DNA from: Caloramator sp. E03
GTDB lineage: Bacteria; Bacillota; Clostridia; Clostridiales; Caloramatoraceae
Direction of reading: 5' to 3'
DNA length: 64,000 bases
Assembly: GCF_006016075.1 (NCBI RefSeq)
Contig: NZ_CP040093.1
Span: forward strand, 434,001 to 498,000
A model generated the notes under the pieces. It was not told the DNA's origin, ran no database searches, and saw nothing but the letters and a program-made list of their open reading frames with translations. A program made the translations under genes and the position numbers. This document shows positions 43,464 to 52,684 of the stretch, piece by piece. Numbering within the stretch: the stretch's first letter is position 1; the number at the start of each line of letters is the position of its first letter.

Positions 43464-45494
43464 TTATCTCAATGAAAATTTTTTAATCTTCAATCTCTGT
43501 ATAGGTTCTTTATTATTAAAATATTTAGTAATTTCCTCTTTACTATCTATAATATATTCTTTTCCATTCAATTTTATTTTAATTGCTTTTACTATTATAT
43601 TAACGTTTTGTTCCTTCGATGAATCGACAATAGTCGCCTGATAGATACATGTTTTAGAAGATGAATTTTTATCAAACAAGAGATTCCCTGTTTTACATGT
43701 AATATTTATATTATCATTATCAGTCCCTATTATTAATTCAACTTTTACATCATCTGATAGATTATTTAAATCATTCTTATTACTTGTTAAAGTAGTAGAA
43801 AATGTCGTTTTATCAGGTACTATTTTTTTATTTATCTGCATTTCGTTAAAATTAATGTAATTATAGTAATCTCCCAAGCTAACCTTTACACTTCCTAATT
43901 CCACCTGCCTAGTACCCTCTGAATTTCCTAATACACTATTTTTGGTATACTTTATCTGTGCCTCTCCTAAATCTATACTCCCAGTTTTTTTAGGTTTAAA
44001 ATAGATTTTAAAATTATAGGGCTGAGGCGGAGATTGATTGTTTTTAAATTCGAAATCATTGATTTGTCCAATAACTTTGCCATTTTCAACTTTAAATCCA
44101 TTTGGCAGACTTTCCTGATCTACTTCTATCCCTTCAGGAATATCATACTCAAAATTGATATTGCTATATACAATTGATTTATTTATAACATTATATATAC
44201 TCTGCATAATGGAATCAACTTCATCAGGGTTATTAGTTACAAATTTTAAACCTCCACCTGCACTTACTGCTGCATTTATAAAGTCATCATTGATATCGCC
44301 ATCCTTTGTTTTTAAACCTATAAAGTGAGTCTTTACTCCTATCGCATTTAAATCATTAAGAACATTAATTGCTTTTTGAGCAGCATTTCCATCATAATTA
44401 CTACCAAGGCCTTTTATACTCCCATCGGACAGCATATAAAATGTAGGATTGCCATCAGTTAACACTATGATATGTTTTTCATTATTGTCATTATTAAAAT
44501 ATCCCTTTGAAAGAAGCAGAGCTGCTTGTAAGTTCGTTCCTCCAATTACTCCATCACTTATAGCATACATGCTGTCAATTTTATTTTTATAATCATATAA
44601 TGTACTGTTATCTATATTTTTTAAACTGCTACAAATGCTCATATTTTTATACTTTGTACTCCAAGTACTCCAATAATTACCATATAAATCATATACATAT
44701 CTGCTGCCGCTGTTATTGTTTACATATGTATCAAAGTCAACCAAACCAACCTTATCATTGCTTATTCTATTATTATATATAGAATCCATTAATTTCTTTG
44801 CTGCTTCCTTTGACTTATCCATTTTACTATTGCTACTCATCGAACCTGATGTATCCATTATAAGTATTATTGAAACAGGTTTCCTTTCAATACTAACTTG
44901 TCCTTGTGGTTCTATCATAAATGCTACTTCTAATTTTTCATCTGTATAAATCTCAGTTTTATTTTTTTGGGCTGTAAATTGCAAATTAGTTGTATCAGTA
45001 TAAGAACAGCTGTTAGAATCCTGCACAAGTATTTTAACTGTTGTTTCTACAGTTTTTAAATTGCCGTTTCCTTGATTATTCTTATAAGTAACAGTGATCT
45101 TCCCTAAATCGTTTAAACTTTTAACATCAATGATTTGCTTTGATTTTAAAACAATATTATATTCTATATACTTTTTTGTTTCCTTTGACAATCCTGAAGC
45201 AGTCAGTACTTGAGAATTAAAGCTTGCATTGGGCAAATTGGATGAACTGTAATTGAACTGATCTGGAACAGCATAGCTAAAACTAATTGGAACCTTATCA
45301 TCAAAATCCTTAGCATTACCGTTTATATAGTATCTGTATATTACATTAATTTCTTTATCCTTGTAAATGGTATTGCTTTGAACAATACAATAGGCTTCAG
45401 TATCTAAAATAATACTAGCATTTGCAACTATGTTAATCCCCTGCATCATAATTAAAATAACCGCAATAAGGATTGAAAAAATTCTTTTTTTCAC
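43464..45494 (-). CDS. Secreted von Willebrand factor A-domain protein, end of pilus operon
   Basis: 676 aa. A signal peptide (about residues 1-27) precedes an N-terminal beta-rich region. The VWA domain starts with IILIMDTSGSMSS, giving the metal-ion-dependent adhesion site residues D214, S216 and S218, and later has IIVLTDGNPTFYM. The C-terminal ~240 residues are beta-rich and unrecognised. No sortase motif or membrane anchor is seen. The start is a GTG after GGATGTGA. As last gene of the type IV pilus operon it may be a pilus-associated adhesin, by analogy with other VWA tip proteins; this is inference. Confidence 0.72.
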   Translation of the reverse strand: MKKRIFSILIAVILIMMQGINIVANASIILDTEAYCIVQSNTIYKDKEINVIYRYYINGNAKDFDDKVPISFSYAVPDQFNYSSSNLPNASFNSQVLTASGLSKETKKYIEYNIVLKSKQIIDVKSLNDLGKITVTYKNNQGNGNLKTVETTVKILVQDSNSCSYTDTTNLQFTAQKNKTEIYTDEKLEVAFMIEPQGQVSIERKPVSIILIMDTSGSMSSNSKMDKSKEAAKKLMDSIYNNRISNDKVGLVDFDTYVNNNSGSRYVYDLYGNYWSTWSTKYKNMSICSSLKNIDNSTLYDYKNKIDSMYAISDGVIGGTNLQAALLLSKGYFNNDNNEKHIIVLTDGNPTFYMLSDGSIKGLGSNYDGNAAQKAINVLNDLNAIGVKTHFIGLKTKDGDINDDFINAAVSAGGGLKFVTNNPDEVDSIMQSIYNVINKSIVYSNINFEYDIPEGIEVDQESLPNGFKVENGKVIGQINDFEFKNNQSPPQPYNFKIYFKPKKTGSIDLGEAQIKYTKNSVLGNSEGTRQVELGSVKVSLGDYYNYINFNEMQINKKIVPDKTTFSTTLTSNKNDLNNLSDDVKVELIIGTDNDNINITCKTGNLLFDKNSSSKTCIYQATIVDSSKEQNVNIIVKAIKIKLNGKEYIIDSKEEITKYFNNKEPIQRLKIKKFSLR

Positions 45495-45505
45495 ATTATC
45501 ACATC

Positions 45506-47836
45506 CTATTTTTTAATTATTTGTCTTCTTGTATTAATTAATATGTCAGTAGTCTTTGGATACCCAGTATATATTTCTTTAATATATAGATCTTCAAGTA
45601 TAATACCTTTTGAAAAGAATTGATATAACCTCATACAGTCATCACTATTATAAAAATCAAAATAGTTCATTATTTCTTTAGAAATTTCTTTATTCCACTC
45701 AAAAGTTAAATTTTTTCCTTTTAAAATTATATCTCCTAAGCTTATTATATTGCCATAGATTCTTGTGTCTTTATCAGTATCTATTGTTACATTTTTTGAA
45801 CTTGCTATTAAAACTTTATAGTCACTAAGGTCATAATCTACCCCGTCAATCATTTCTCTATTTAGGTTAATATCTATATCATTATTAGAAAGCCTTATAT
45901 AAATTTTTTTCTTTACATTGATAATCTGAATATCCCCATTTAAGCAATCAAAATCTAAATAATACTTTAAAAAGTTAAATCTTTCATCTCCGTATCCATA
46001 AACTTGAGAATTTAATCCTTTATCTTCGAACTTTATCTTTCTAATAATTTCAGTTTTTTTAGTATCCGCTGTATATTTAGCCTCATCCTCTAATGAATAG
46101 TTGGGATTTAGATACTGGTTATTGTTAGCAATAAATAAAAATGGATAGTAGCTTCTTTCAACATCGTTTAATTCAATTTGAGATTTATTCATTTCAAAGT
46201 CAAATATATCTGGACTAACTATATGGTTATTTAAATATGTACTAACATAATTCTTTGCATTATTTATAACTGCAGCTCTGTTTCCAATCTTGTTTAGTGT
46301 ATCCCATACATCAAACATACTTATCTTTGAAAATTCATCTTCTTTATTATTTGTATCCAAATAGTAATCTCGATAATTGTATCCATCTATTTTGTATGTA
46401 TACATATTGAAATTTGGATTAATAGCCGTAGTTTCAAAGGTTTTAAAAATATTATTATCAGAATTTTTTAATTCCTCTATAAAAGCCGTACCAAACAAAT
46501 AAACCTTTCCATCTATTTTAAGCTTTGCAGAGTCATCATTTATAACAATTGAAGAAGAACTGTTAAAATTCGAATCATCATCCGATTGCTCAAAGGAAAT
46601 CAAATCCTTTTTAATATATATACTATTATCATTATTTTCATCTTTAGCATATAAAGAAACATTATCAGCTATAAAAACATTCTTATTAAAGTTCATTGAA
46701 GAATTTACGGCTTCTTCATCAGTAACAACCGAATTGCAATATACATCTCCGTTAACTGTAACCTTTGAATTTGATGATGCTGTCCTTATATAACCACTGT
46801 TTAAATAATATTTATCTTTATCCTCTCCATTTGTAACACCTTCTTTTTCTTCAATGCCTCCAACTATCGCTGTTCCGTTAATTACAACATTTCCCCTTAT
46901 ATTATCACTCATATTAAAGTTTGACTTGTTAACTGAGGATTCATTTAACCCTTTTGCAGTGTCCTTATTAATACCCACAATAATTCCTCCATATTTATAA
47001 TAAGCAGCATTCTCGTTTAATTTATTCCCTGAGCCTCTTACATATACATCACCATTTATAGTAGAGGTACTTTCTCCGTTTATTACAAAAAGATTTTTCC
47101 CTGCCAATATACAATAGTCCAGCAAAGGGTTATATCCTTTCTTTTCAAGATTTATATTAATATTCTCAGAAATATCTTTAAAAGGTGTAAATGTGAAATT
47201 TGTAAACAGCATCCTCTCAACCTTTTTACTATTTAATGATGCTTTAACTATTAAAGAATCTACTAATCCTTTGTCATTTTCATAAAATAATCTGCTATGG
47301 TCTTTTATGCTTTGAAACAAACTATTATCTGAATCAGAATAAAATTGATAGGTTATATTTAAATCTTCCGATTCCATTTTTCCAATATCTTCATTTATCT
47401 TCTCTTTAACATCTTCCCACTTTAAATCCATGGGTAGTTCCATCGCCCCTACTTTAATCGGCAATGTAATTTCATTTTTTAAATACTTATTTAATTTATC
47501 TACATAATAATCATGAAAAATTATTTTCATCTCATCTTCAAAATTATCTGTGTTATATGCTGCTTTTATTCTTTCATCATCTAAATTAGGCTCTCCTGAT
47601 GGAGTAAAGCAATATTCGTTTACTGCACTTTTAGCAGCATTTCCTACAGCATTTATATAATTTATTATTATATTAGTTGCTGCATCGGTATAATAAAAGG
47701 CTTCATTTTTATTTTTATAATTTGCACTCTGTCTTAAAGATGATAATGTAATTTCCATTAAGCCCACACTTAAAGTAAATAGTACAACAATAATTAATAT
47801 TACAAAAATCATAGCTGAGCCTTTTTTCTTTTTCAC
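45506..47836 (-). CDS. PilX-like pilus-assembly protein with large extracellular domain
   Basis: 776 aa from a GTG at 47836 with GAGGTG eight bases upstream; the GTG at 47845 overlaps the site. The N-terminus has a basic patch followed by a long hydrophobic helix (GSAMIFVILIIVVLFTLSVGLMEI) like PilX/minor-pilin-type anchors, but without a clear prepilin cleavage site. The large remaining region is beta-rich, Asn-rich and repetitive in appearance (NGDVYVRGSG, GNVVINGTAIVGG). It is the second last gene of the pilus operon. Likely an export- or surface-exposed pilus component. Confidence 0.65.
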   Translation of the reverse strand: MKKKKGSAMIFVILIIVVLFTLSVGLMEITLSSLRQSANYKNKNEAFYYTDAATNIIINYINAVGNAAKSAVNEYCFTPSGEPNLDDERIKAAYNTDNFEDEMKIIFHDYYVDKLNKYLKNEITLPIKVGAMELPMDLKWEDVKEKINEDIGKMESEDLNITYQFYSDSDNSLFQSIKDHSRLFYENDKGLVDSLIVKASLNSKKVERMLFTNFTFTPFKDISENININLEKKGYNPLLDYCILAGKNLFVINGESTSTINGDVYVRGSGNKLNENAAYYKYGGIIVGINKDTAKGLNESSVNKSNFNMSDNIRGNVVINGTAIVGGIEEKEGVTNGEDKDKYYLNSGYIRTASSNSKVTVNGDVYCNSVVTDEEAVNSSMNFNKNVFIADNVSLYAKDENNDNSIYIKKDLISFEQSDDDSNFNSSSSIVINDDSAKLKIDGKVYLFGTAFIEELKNSDNNIFKTFETTAINPNFNMYTYKIDGYNYRDYYLDTNNKEDEFSKISMFDVWDTLNKIGNRAAVINNAKNYVSTYLNNHIVSPDIFDFEMNKSQIELNDVERSYYPFLFIANNNQYLNPNYSLEDEAKYTADTKKTEIIRKIKFEDKGLNSQVYGYGDERFNFLKYYLDFDCLNGDIQIINVKKKIYIRLSNNDIDINLNREMIDGVDYDLSDYKVLIASSKNVTIDTDKDTRIYGNIISLGDIILKGKNLTFEWNKEISKEIMNYFDFYNSDDCMRLYQFFSKGIILEDLYIKEIYTGYPKTTDILINTRRQIIKK

Positions 47837-47851
47837 AGGTATCACACCTCT

Positions 47852-48589
47852 TTAATCATTAACACTAAAAGTATAAATGCTCTCCTTTAACTTTTTTCCA
47901 TCCTTTTTTATTGTAATAATAACTTTTTTATTAATAAACTTTTTTTCATCTACTGTTTTTTCAATTAAATTAGGATAAATAGAAACAATATTAAAATTGT
48001 ATTCTCCTTCTTTAATCTTTTTATACAATTTAATTGTTTTATTGCTGTAAATTTCATTTTCATAGACACCATCAATAAGAATATTTAAACTTTTATCTTC
48101 ATCTTTTTTCATCATATTGGCATATATTATAAAATTTGGATTTTCTATGGGTATGTTTATTTCTCCAGAAGATATGGAATTATATGTAATATCATAATTT
48201 GCTTTATTATTATTATAGGTTATCCTTATCTTAAAATCCATGTTTTGGCCAACAGGTATTGAATATATTGAATTAATCTTTATATTGTTTTCATCTAATA
48301 TTAAATCTATATCTTTAGATGAAATTTCATTATTTATTTCCTCAACATTATAATGAATAGTATACCTGTTATCGTTGGGATAGGAACTTTCTTTTAAACT
48401 ATTATTCTCTAAAAAAGCTTCATAAGCATAGCTTAAAACTGAAGCTAACTCTAATTCTTCCCTTGATGACTTATTTACATTTATATTAGATTCAATAATC
48501 TTTGAAATAGGAAGGATAAGCATTCCAAAAACAGCTACAGCGACTAAAACTTCCACTAAAGTATATCCCTTTTTATATTTATTTTTCAT
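47852..48589 (-). CDS. Type IV minor pilin (PilV-like)
   Basis: 245 aa. The prepilin signal is MKNKYKKGYTLVEVLVAVAV: a basic leader, the cleavage site after Gly, then Tyr instead of the usual Phe at +1, with Glu at +5 present. The C-terminal part is a long beta-rich domain. The ATG at 48589 is just after the stop of the pilO-like gene and has GAGATG upstream. It should be processed by a prepilin peptidase, which is not in this window. Confidence 0.8.
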   Translation of the reverse strand: MKNKYKKGYTLVEVLVAVAVFGMLILPISKIIESNINVNKSSREELELASVLSYAYEAFLENNSLKESSYPNDNRYTIHYNVEEINNEISSKDIDLILDENNIKINSIYSIPVGQNMDFKIRITYNNNKANYDITYNSISSGEINIPIENPNFIIYANMMKKDEDKSLNILIDGVYENEIYSNKTIKLYKKIKEGEYNFNIVSIYPNLIEKTVDEKKFINKKVIITIKKDGKKLKESIYTFSVND

Positions 48590-48593
48590 TTTA

Positions 48594-49682
48594 TCATCTC
48601 TTTTCAACATATACCTTATTTCCATTAGTTGTTATGTTAAGCCTTGGCAGGTTTTTATCATCATTTAGTACATAAACTTTTACCTTCTTATCAGACTCAT
48701 TCTTTATATTTAGCAGCACTATATTTTTATCATCTGCATATTTTCTTCCTGATGAATATATAGAAATTATAATACTGTCTGTGTTTGGTTTAAATTCTTT
48801 ATAGGTATCATCTTTAGGATATTTATCACCCTCAGTTGACATTTTATAAAGAAGAGTATCTTTATTTTGTTTTATTTCTATCTCAGCCTTTTCAATCTGC
48901 TTATTTTTTCCATATATTATTGTATTGTCTCCACTCTTTATAATTTCAATTGCGCTTGTTGGAGAATTTAAAGTTGATGCTGTTATTATAAAATCCTTAT
49001 TCTCTAATATGTAACTATCAGTTACTTTTTCAGAAGTTTTTTTTGAAACATCTAATTTAGAAAACAAATAATCCTTCCCTGTCTTTAAATTTAAATCCTG
49101 CCACTGTCTAATTGGCGCATTTTCATCTTTAAATCCAAAAAAGTTTAAATCAAAAGATACTGCTAAAGTATTGCTTTTTTCCGTTGGTACTATTGAAATA
49201 TTATCAATTGAGTAAATCGTATTGAATTTCTGTGTTTCGGTTAAAAGCTTTTTTAGATTATCGTAGCTTATCTTGGTTGATATCTTCAGTGTATGATAAA
49301 AACCTCCATCAATTTTTTTATTGTTATTAGTATATTTATACTCCTGCCTTGCAGAAACTGGAAGATCATTTATTTCCGCATCATATTTTCTTAATAAATT
49401 TAGTGCATCAACTATACAGAATTTTTCATCTAAATTTTTTGAAAGCTTTTGAGAGATATCAAAATAGCCATATTTAGTTTCTTCTATTTTATTCTTGTTT
49501 TTATTAAATATTTCAACAGCTCTATTTAATTCCTCCTCCCTATTTATAAGCTTTTGATTTTCTTCTTTAAGATTTGATATCTTTCCCAACATAAACTGAT
49601 ATATATAATAATATCCAACTCCTATAATAAAAATTAATAATATCAATAATAACTTTTTATCCCTATCCGTAAGCTTTAACAT
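48594..49682 (-). CDS. PilO-like pilus assembly protein
   Basis: 362 aa. One N-terminal transmembrane helix (KLLLILLIFIIGVGYYYIYQF) is followed by a coiled-coil region (KEENQKLINREEELNRAVE) and a ferredoxin-like region. This, together with its place right after pilN, matches PilO of the inner-membrane alignment complex; it is longer than canonical PilO. The ATG at 49682 lies eight bases from AGGAAG; GTG at 49691 is too close. Confidence 0.7.
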   Translation of the reverse strand: MLKLTDRDKKLLLILLIFIIGVGYYYIYQFMLGKISNLKEENQKLINREEELNRAVEIFNKNKNKIEETKYGYFDISQKLSKNLDEKFCIVDALNLLRKYDAEINDLPVSARQEYKYTNNNKKIDGGFYHTLKISTKISYDNLKKLLTETQKFNTIYSIDNISIVPTEKSNTLAVSFDLNFFGFKDENAPIRQWQDLNLKTGKDYLFSKLDVSKKTSEKVTDSYILENKDFIITASTLNSPTSAIEIIKSGDNTIIYGKNKQIEKAEIEIKQNKDTLLYKMSTEGDKYPKDDTYKEFKPNTDSIIISIYSSGRKYADDKNIVLLNIKNESDKKVKVYVLNDDKNLPRLNITTNGNKVYVEKR

Positions 49683-49687
49683 ATTCA

Positions 49688-50236
49688 TCACTTCCTTACT
49701 ATGTCAGCAGTTATTGAAGTTCTCTTTTCATTTCCTTGTTTTGAAATACCATTAAATACTACATTGCTGAAAATATCCGCATTTTGCATGTTATTTATGA
49801 ATTGAGCTATATTCTCTTCTTTGTTTGATTTAATTACAAAAGATAGCTTGTCCTTATTTATTATCATATTTTCTAAATTAATTTCTGTTGGAGTTATGTC
49901 TTCTAAAGTTGTTATAACTTCATTTAACATTTCATTTTGTTTCGATATTTCATCTACAATTAGTTTTTTGCTATCAAATAAATTTTTTATTGCAGTATAT
50001 TCCTTAACCTGCTGCTCTATTGGAATAAGCTTATTTATTCTCTCTGTAAGCTTTAAGTTTTGAATTTTTAAATAGTAAATTCTATAAAGCGATAACGCTG
50101 TCAAAACAATAAATAGGATTATTTCTATAAAAATAACATAATATATTTTTTTATTATCATTCTTTTCTTTCTTAATTTGCCTGTTATATGCCTCAAATAG
50201 ATTTATATCTTTATTTATCATCAGATTATCAAACAT
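49688..50236 (-). CDS. pilN: Type IV pilus assembly protein PilN
   Basis: 182 aa. A short cytoplasmic N-terminus (MINKDINLFEAYNRQ, the PilM-binding INLxxxxx motif) is followed by one membrane helix (about 28-48) and a coiled coil leading to a ferredoxin-like domain. PilN links PilM to PilO in the pilus alignment complex. The ATG at 50236 follows AAGGGGG and overlaps the end of pilM; the longer frame from 50308 lies inside pilM. Confidence 0.85.
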   Translation of the reverse strand: MFDNLMINKDINLFEAYNRQIKKEKNDNKKIYYVIFIEIILFIVLTALSLYRIYYLKIQNLKLTERINKLIPIEQQVKEYTAIKNLFDSKKLIVDEISKQNEMLNEVITTLEDITPTEINLENMIINKDKLSFVIKSNKEENIAQFINNMQNADIFSNVVFNGISKQGNEKRTSITADIVRK

Positions 50237-50250
50237 AATATCCCCCTTAG

Positions 50251-51177
50251 TTATAAAAGCATTGAAATTGGGATTATATAATCTTCTAATTTTATATCCT
50301 TTTTGCAATCAACAAAATCAAATTTATTCAATATGTCAACAGAAATACCTGTTTTCTTTGAGAGAATATTTGAAATATCATAATAATCACAAAGTTCTCC
50401 TGTTATATAAATATTTTTTATATCCTGCCTCTCCCTCATTCTATAAAATTCAATAAGTTTAACAACATTGTCTATTAACTCATTGAGCTTATACTCATCA
50501 GCTTTAAAATTATAATTATCCTTGTTATACAGCATATCTCTTATATCGAATGGATAAGTTTTTGTAAGCTGTATTATGTTGTTTTTTATAATTACACATG
50601 TCAAAAAACTTCTCTCGATATTTATAAGCATTGCATCATCATTTTTTCCTATTTCAAGCTTTGATGAAAGTCTTGAAAGAACATTTGATTCTATATCAAT
50701 TTTATTTATTTTCATATTTAATTTTTTCATAATTCCAATTACCTGTTCAATTATGATTTTGGGAATAGCAAACACAAGGAGCTTTAATTTTTTATTTTTT
50801 TCTTCTTTAATTATTTCTATTATCTTATAGTCCAGTATATATTTATCAATGTTTACAGGAAAATACTGAGATGATTCAAATTTTAACATATCATAAATTC
50901 TATCCTGTGAAACAAAGGGCAAAATGATTTCTCTTACAAGTAAATTAGTAACACCTGACAAAACAACATTTACATCAAATTTTGATATTTTATTTTCTAA
51001 AAAATATTTATTTAATGCGTTTAAAATTTCCGTTTCATTATACAAATCAGAAACTATATTTATTTCACTTTCAAGCCTTAACTCCTTACAATTCATTATT
51101 TTTAACCTTCTGCCTTTTTTACCCTCGGCAATCTTTACATAGCTATTGTTTAGTTCTATGCTCAAACTATTAAACAT
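50251..51177 (-). CDS. pilM: Type IV pilus assembly protein PilM
   Basis: 308 aa with an actin-like fold. MFNSLSIELNNSYVKIAEG at the start and VVLSGVTNLLVREIILPFV, IDIESNVLSRLSS are typical. PilM is a cytoplasmic ring protein that binds the N-terminal peptide of PilN. It follows the minor pilins and precedes pilN, the classic order. AAGGAG precedes the ATG. Confidence 0.9.
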   Translation of the reverse strand: MFNSLSIELNNSYVKIAEGKKGRRLKIMNCKELRLESEINIVSDLYNETEILNALNKYFLENKISKFDVNVVLSGVTNLLVREIILPFVSQDRIYDMLKFESSQYFPVNIDKYILDYKIIEIIKEEKNKKLKLLVFAIPKIIIEQVIGIMKKLNMKINKIDIESNVLSRLSSKLEIGKNDDAMLINIERSFLTCVIIKNNIIQLTKTYPFDIRDMLYNKDNYNFKADEYKLNELIDNVVKLIEFYRMRERQDIKNIYITGELCDYYDISNILSKKTGISVDILNKFDFVDCKKDIKLEDYIIPISMLL

Positions 51178-51188
51178 ATCTATACTCC

Positions 51189-51698
51189 TTATTTCCTAAT
51201 GTTGTATTTAATTAAATAATCCTTATCTATATTTCTAAATTTAAAGTCATAATTAACTTTAAACTTAATCTCTATGCTTTCTAAATCACCATTATCATAT
51301 AAAATCTTTTTTATTTCAAAATATTTTACAAATCCTTTTAATATAGTTTTATCAACCCCATTTTTTGTAATGACTATGCTATCATCTTCATAATTTATTT
51401 CTATATTAACGCTTTTTTCAGCATCAAATTCAACTTTAGAGTCATCATTAGGTGGAAGATATAAAATCAGCTTTTTTCCACCATCTGTAACTTCAATTTT
51501 TTCCTGATATGACATCTGTAGAGACTGCATTGTAAAATCCATAAAACTCTTTACCTGTGATTCAATATATGCCTTTCTCTTTTCTTCAAATAGAATTTTA
51601 TAGTTTGAATTAAAAAAACTATATAAAGCCCCTAATAAAATGAACAATACTGCAGATGTAATTAATATTTCAATAAGGGTAAAGCCTTTTTTATTCAT
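51189..51698 (-). CDS. Type IV prepilin, minor (PilW-like)
   Basis: 169 aa. Canonical prepilin N-terminus: MNKKG-FTLIEILITSAVLF, with cleavage between Gly and Phe and Glu at +5. The C-terminal domain is beta-rich. Starts with AGAGG upstream. Minor pilins prime assembly or decorate the pilus tip; its exact role is not visible. Confidence 0.85.
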   Translation of the reverse strand: MNKKGFTLIEILITSAVLFILLGALYSFFNSNYKILFEEKRKAYIESQVKSFMDFTMQSLQMSYQEKIEVTDGGKKLILYLPPNDDSKVEFDAEKSVNIEINYEDDSIVITKNGVDKTILKGFVKYFEIKKILYDNGDLESIEIKFKVNYDFKFRNIDKDYLIKYNIRK

Positions 51699-51707
51699 AT
51701 AAAACCT

Positions 51708-52205
51708 CTATTCAACTGTAATATTTCCTGAAGGTACCTCATCTATATGTATCTTCTTTGATATATTTTCAGATTTTTTAATAACTATATCACTGAATTT
51801 TTTATCATCTATATCTTTATAATCGTAATCTTCTTCAAGTTTAACATGAGATAGAAAAATTTCTGCATTAGGAGAAAAGTATATATAGTTATTTGATGTG
51901 TTAATTGTTTGACCTTCAATTATAAATTCAAAATCCTTTATATCAGCTTCTCTTATGGTATTGTTTTGATTTTTTAAATATACTTTTTTGTCATTTTTAT
52001 TTATCTCTATATAATAATCCTTAAAGTTCATCCCTTTATTCCCGTTTTCATAGGTATCCCTTAGCATTGATGCAATTTCATCAGCAGTTGATTCTATCTT
52101 TGATTTAACCGAAAACCTTGTAAAGTTTATATAGGATATAGACAGAAGTATTCCTAATATTGCAGCTACAATTACCATTTCAATCAGTGTAAAACCTTTT
52201 TTCAT
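51708..52205 (-). CDS. Type IV prepilin, minor (GspH/FimT-like)
   Basis: 165 aa. Prepilin signal MKKG-FTLIEMVIVAAILGI with Glu at +5, then a GspH/FimT-like globular part. The ATG at 52205 lies six bases after AAGGTG; the upstream GTG is in the site. It lies between the major pilin and the other minor pilins. Confidence 0.85.
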   Translation of the reverse strand: MKKGFTLIEMVIVAAILGILLSISYINFTRFSVKSKIESTADEIASMLRDTYENGNKGMNFKDYYIEINKNDKKVYLKNQNNTIREADIKDFEFIIEGQTINTSNNYIYFSPNAEIFLSHVKLEEDYDYKDIDDKKFSDIVIKKSENISKKIHIDEVPSGNITVE

Positions 52206-52232
52206 AATAATCACCTTTTTAGTAAAGTAGGA

Positions 52233-52247
52233 GGGGCAAAACGCCCC
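52233..52247 (-). other. Hairpin after the major pilin gene
   Basis: GGGGC / GCCCC stem with a short loop lies just after the pilA stop. No T-run follows on the minus strand, so it may stabilise pilA mRNA or partly terminate, giving more pilin than downstream products. Confidence 0.5.
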
Positions 52248-52255
52248 AAAAAATT

Positions 52256-52672
52256 TTATTTATAATCGGCATCAACACTCGGATAAAGAATTTTAAAAGT
52301 ATTAGAAACATCTGTAGTTTTAGCAACACCAACATTTAATTCATTATTAGTAATATTTAACTGATAGTAAAATTTATATCCTTTTAAAAATTTCACTTCA
52401 GGAACAGTATCAAATTGAGTATTATCAACTAATTTGTATCCTGATGTGTTACCATTTGCATCAATAGTTTCAGTAACACTTTCACCTTCTGCGATTTTTT
52501 GTTGTATCATATTTGCTATCGTTTTTGCATTTGCAATATCTGATGTCTTTTTAGAATTATTTATCTGTTTTGTTACCTGTGGCACTGCTATTCCAGCCAA
52601 TATTGCAATTATTGCAACAACAACTATCATTTCAATCAAAGTAAAACCTTTTTTCTTATTTCTTTTATTCAT
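52256..52672 (-). CDS. pilA: Major type IV pilin
   Basis: 138 aa prepilin. The leader MNKRNKKKG is followed by FTLIEMIVVVAIIAILAGIAVPQ, with Glu at +5 and the usual long N-terminal helix. The mature protein is ~129 aa with no Cys pair, as in many clostridial pilins. It has a strong AAGGAGG site, lies right after pilC and is followed by a hairpin, fitting high expression of the main pilus subunit. Confidence 0.88.
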   Translation of the reverse strand: MNKRNKKKGFTLIEMIVVVAIIAILAGIAVPQVTKQINNSKKTSDIANAKTIANMIQQKIAEGESVTETIDANGNTSGYKLVDNTQFDTVPEVKFLKGYKFYYQLNITNNELNVGVAKTTDVSNTFKILYPSVDADYK

Positions 52673-52684
52673 AATTATTCCTCC

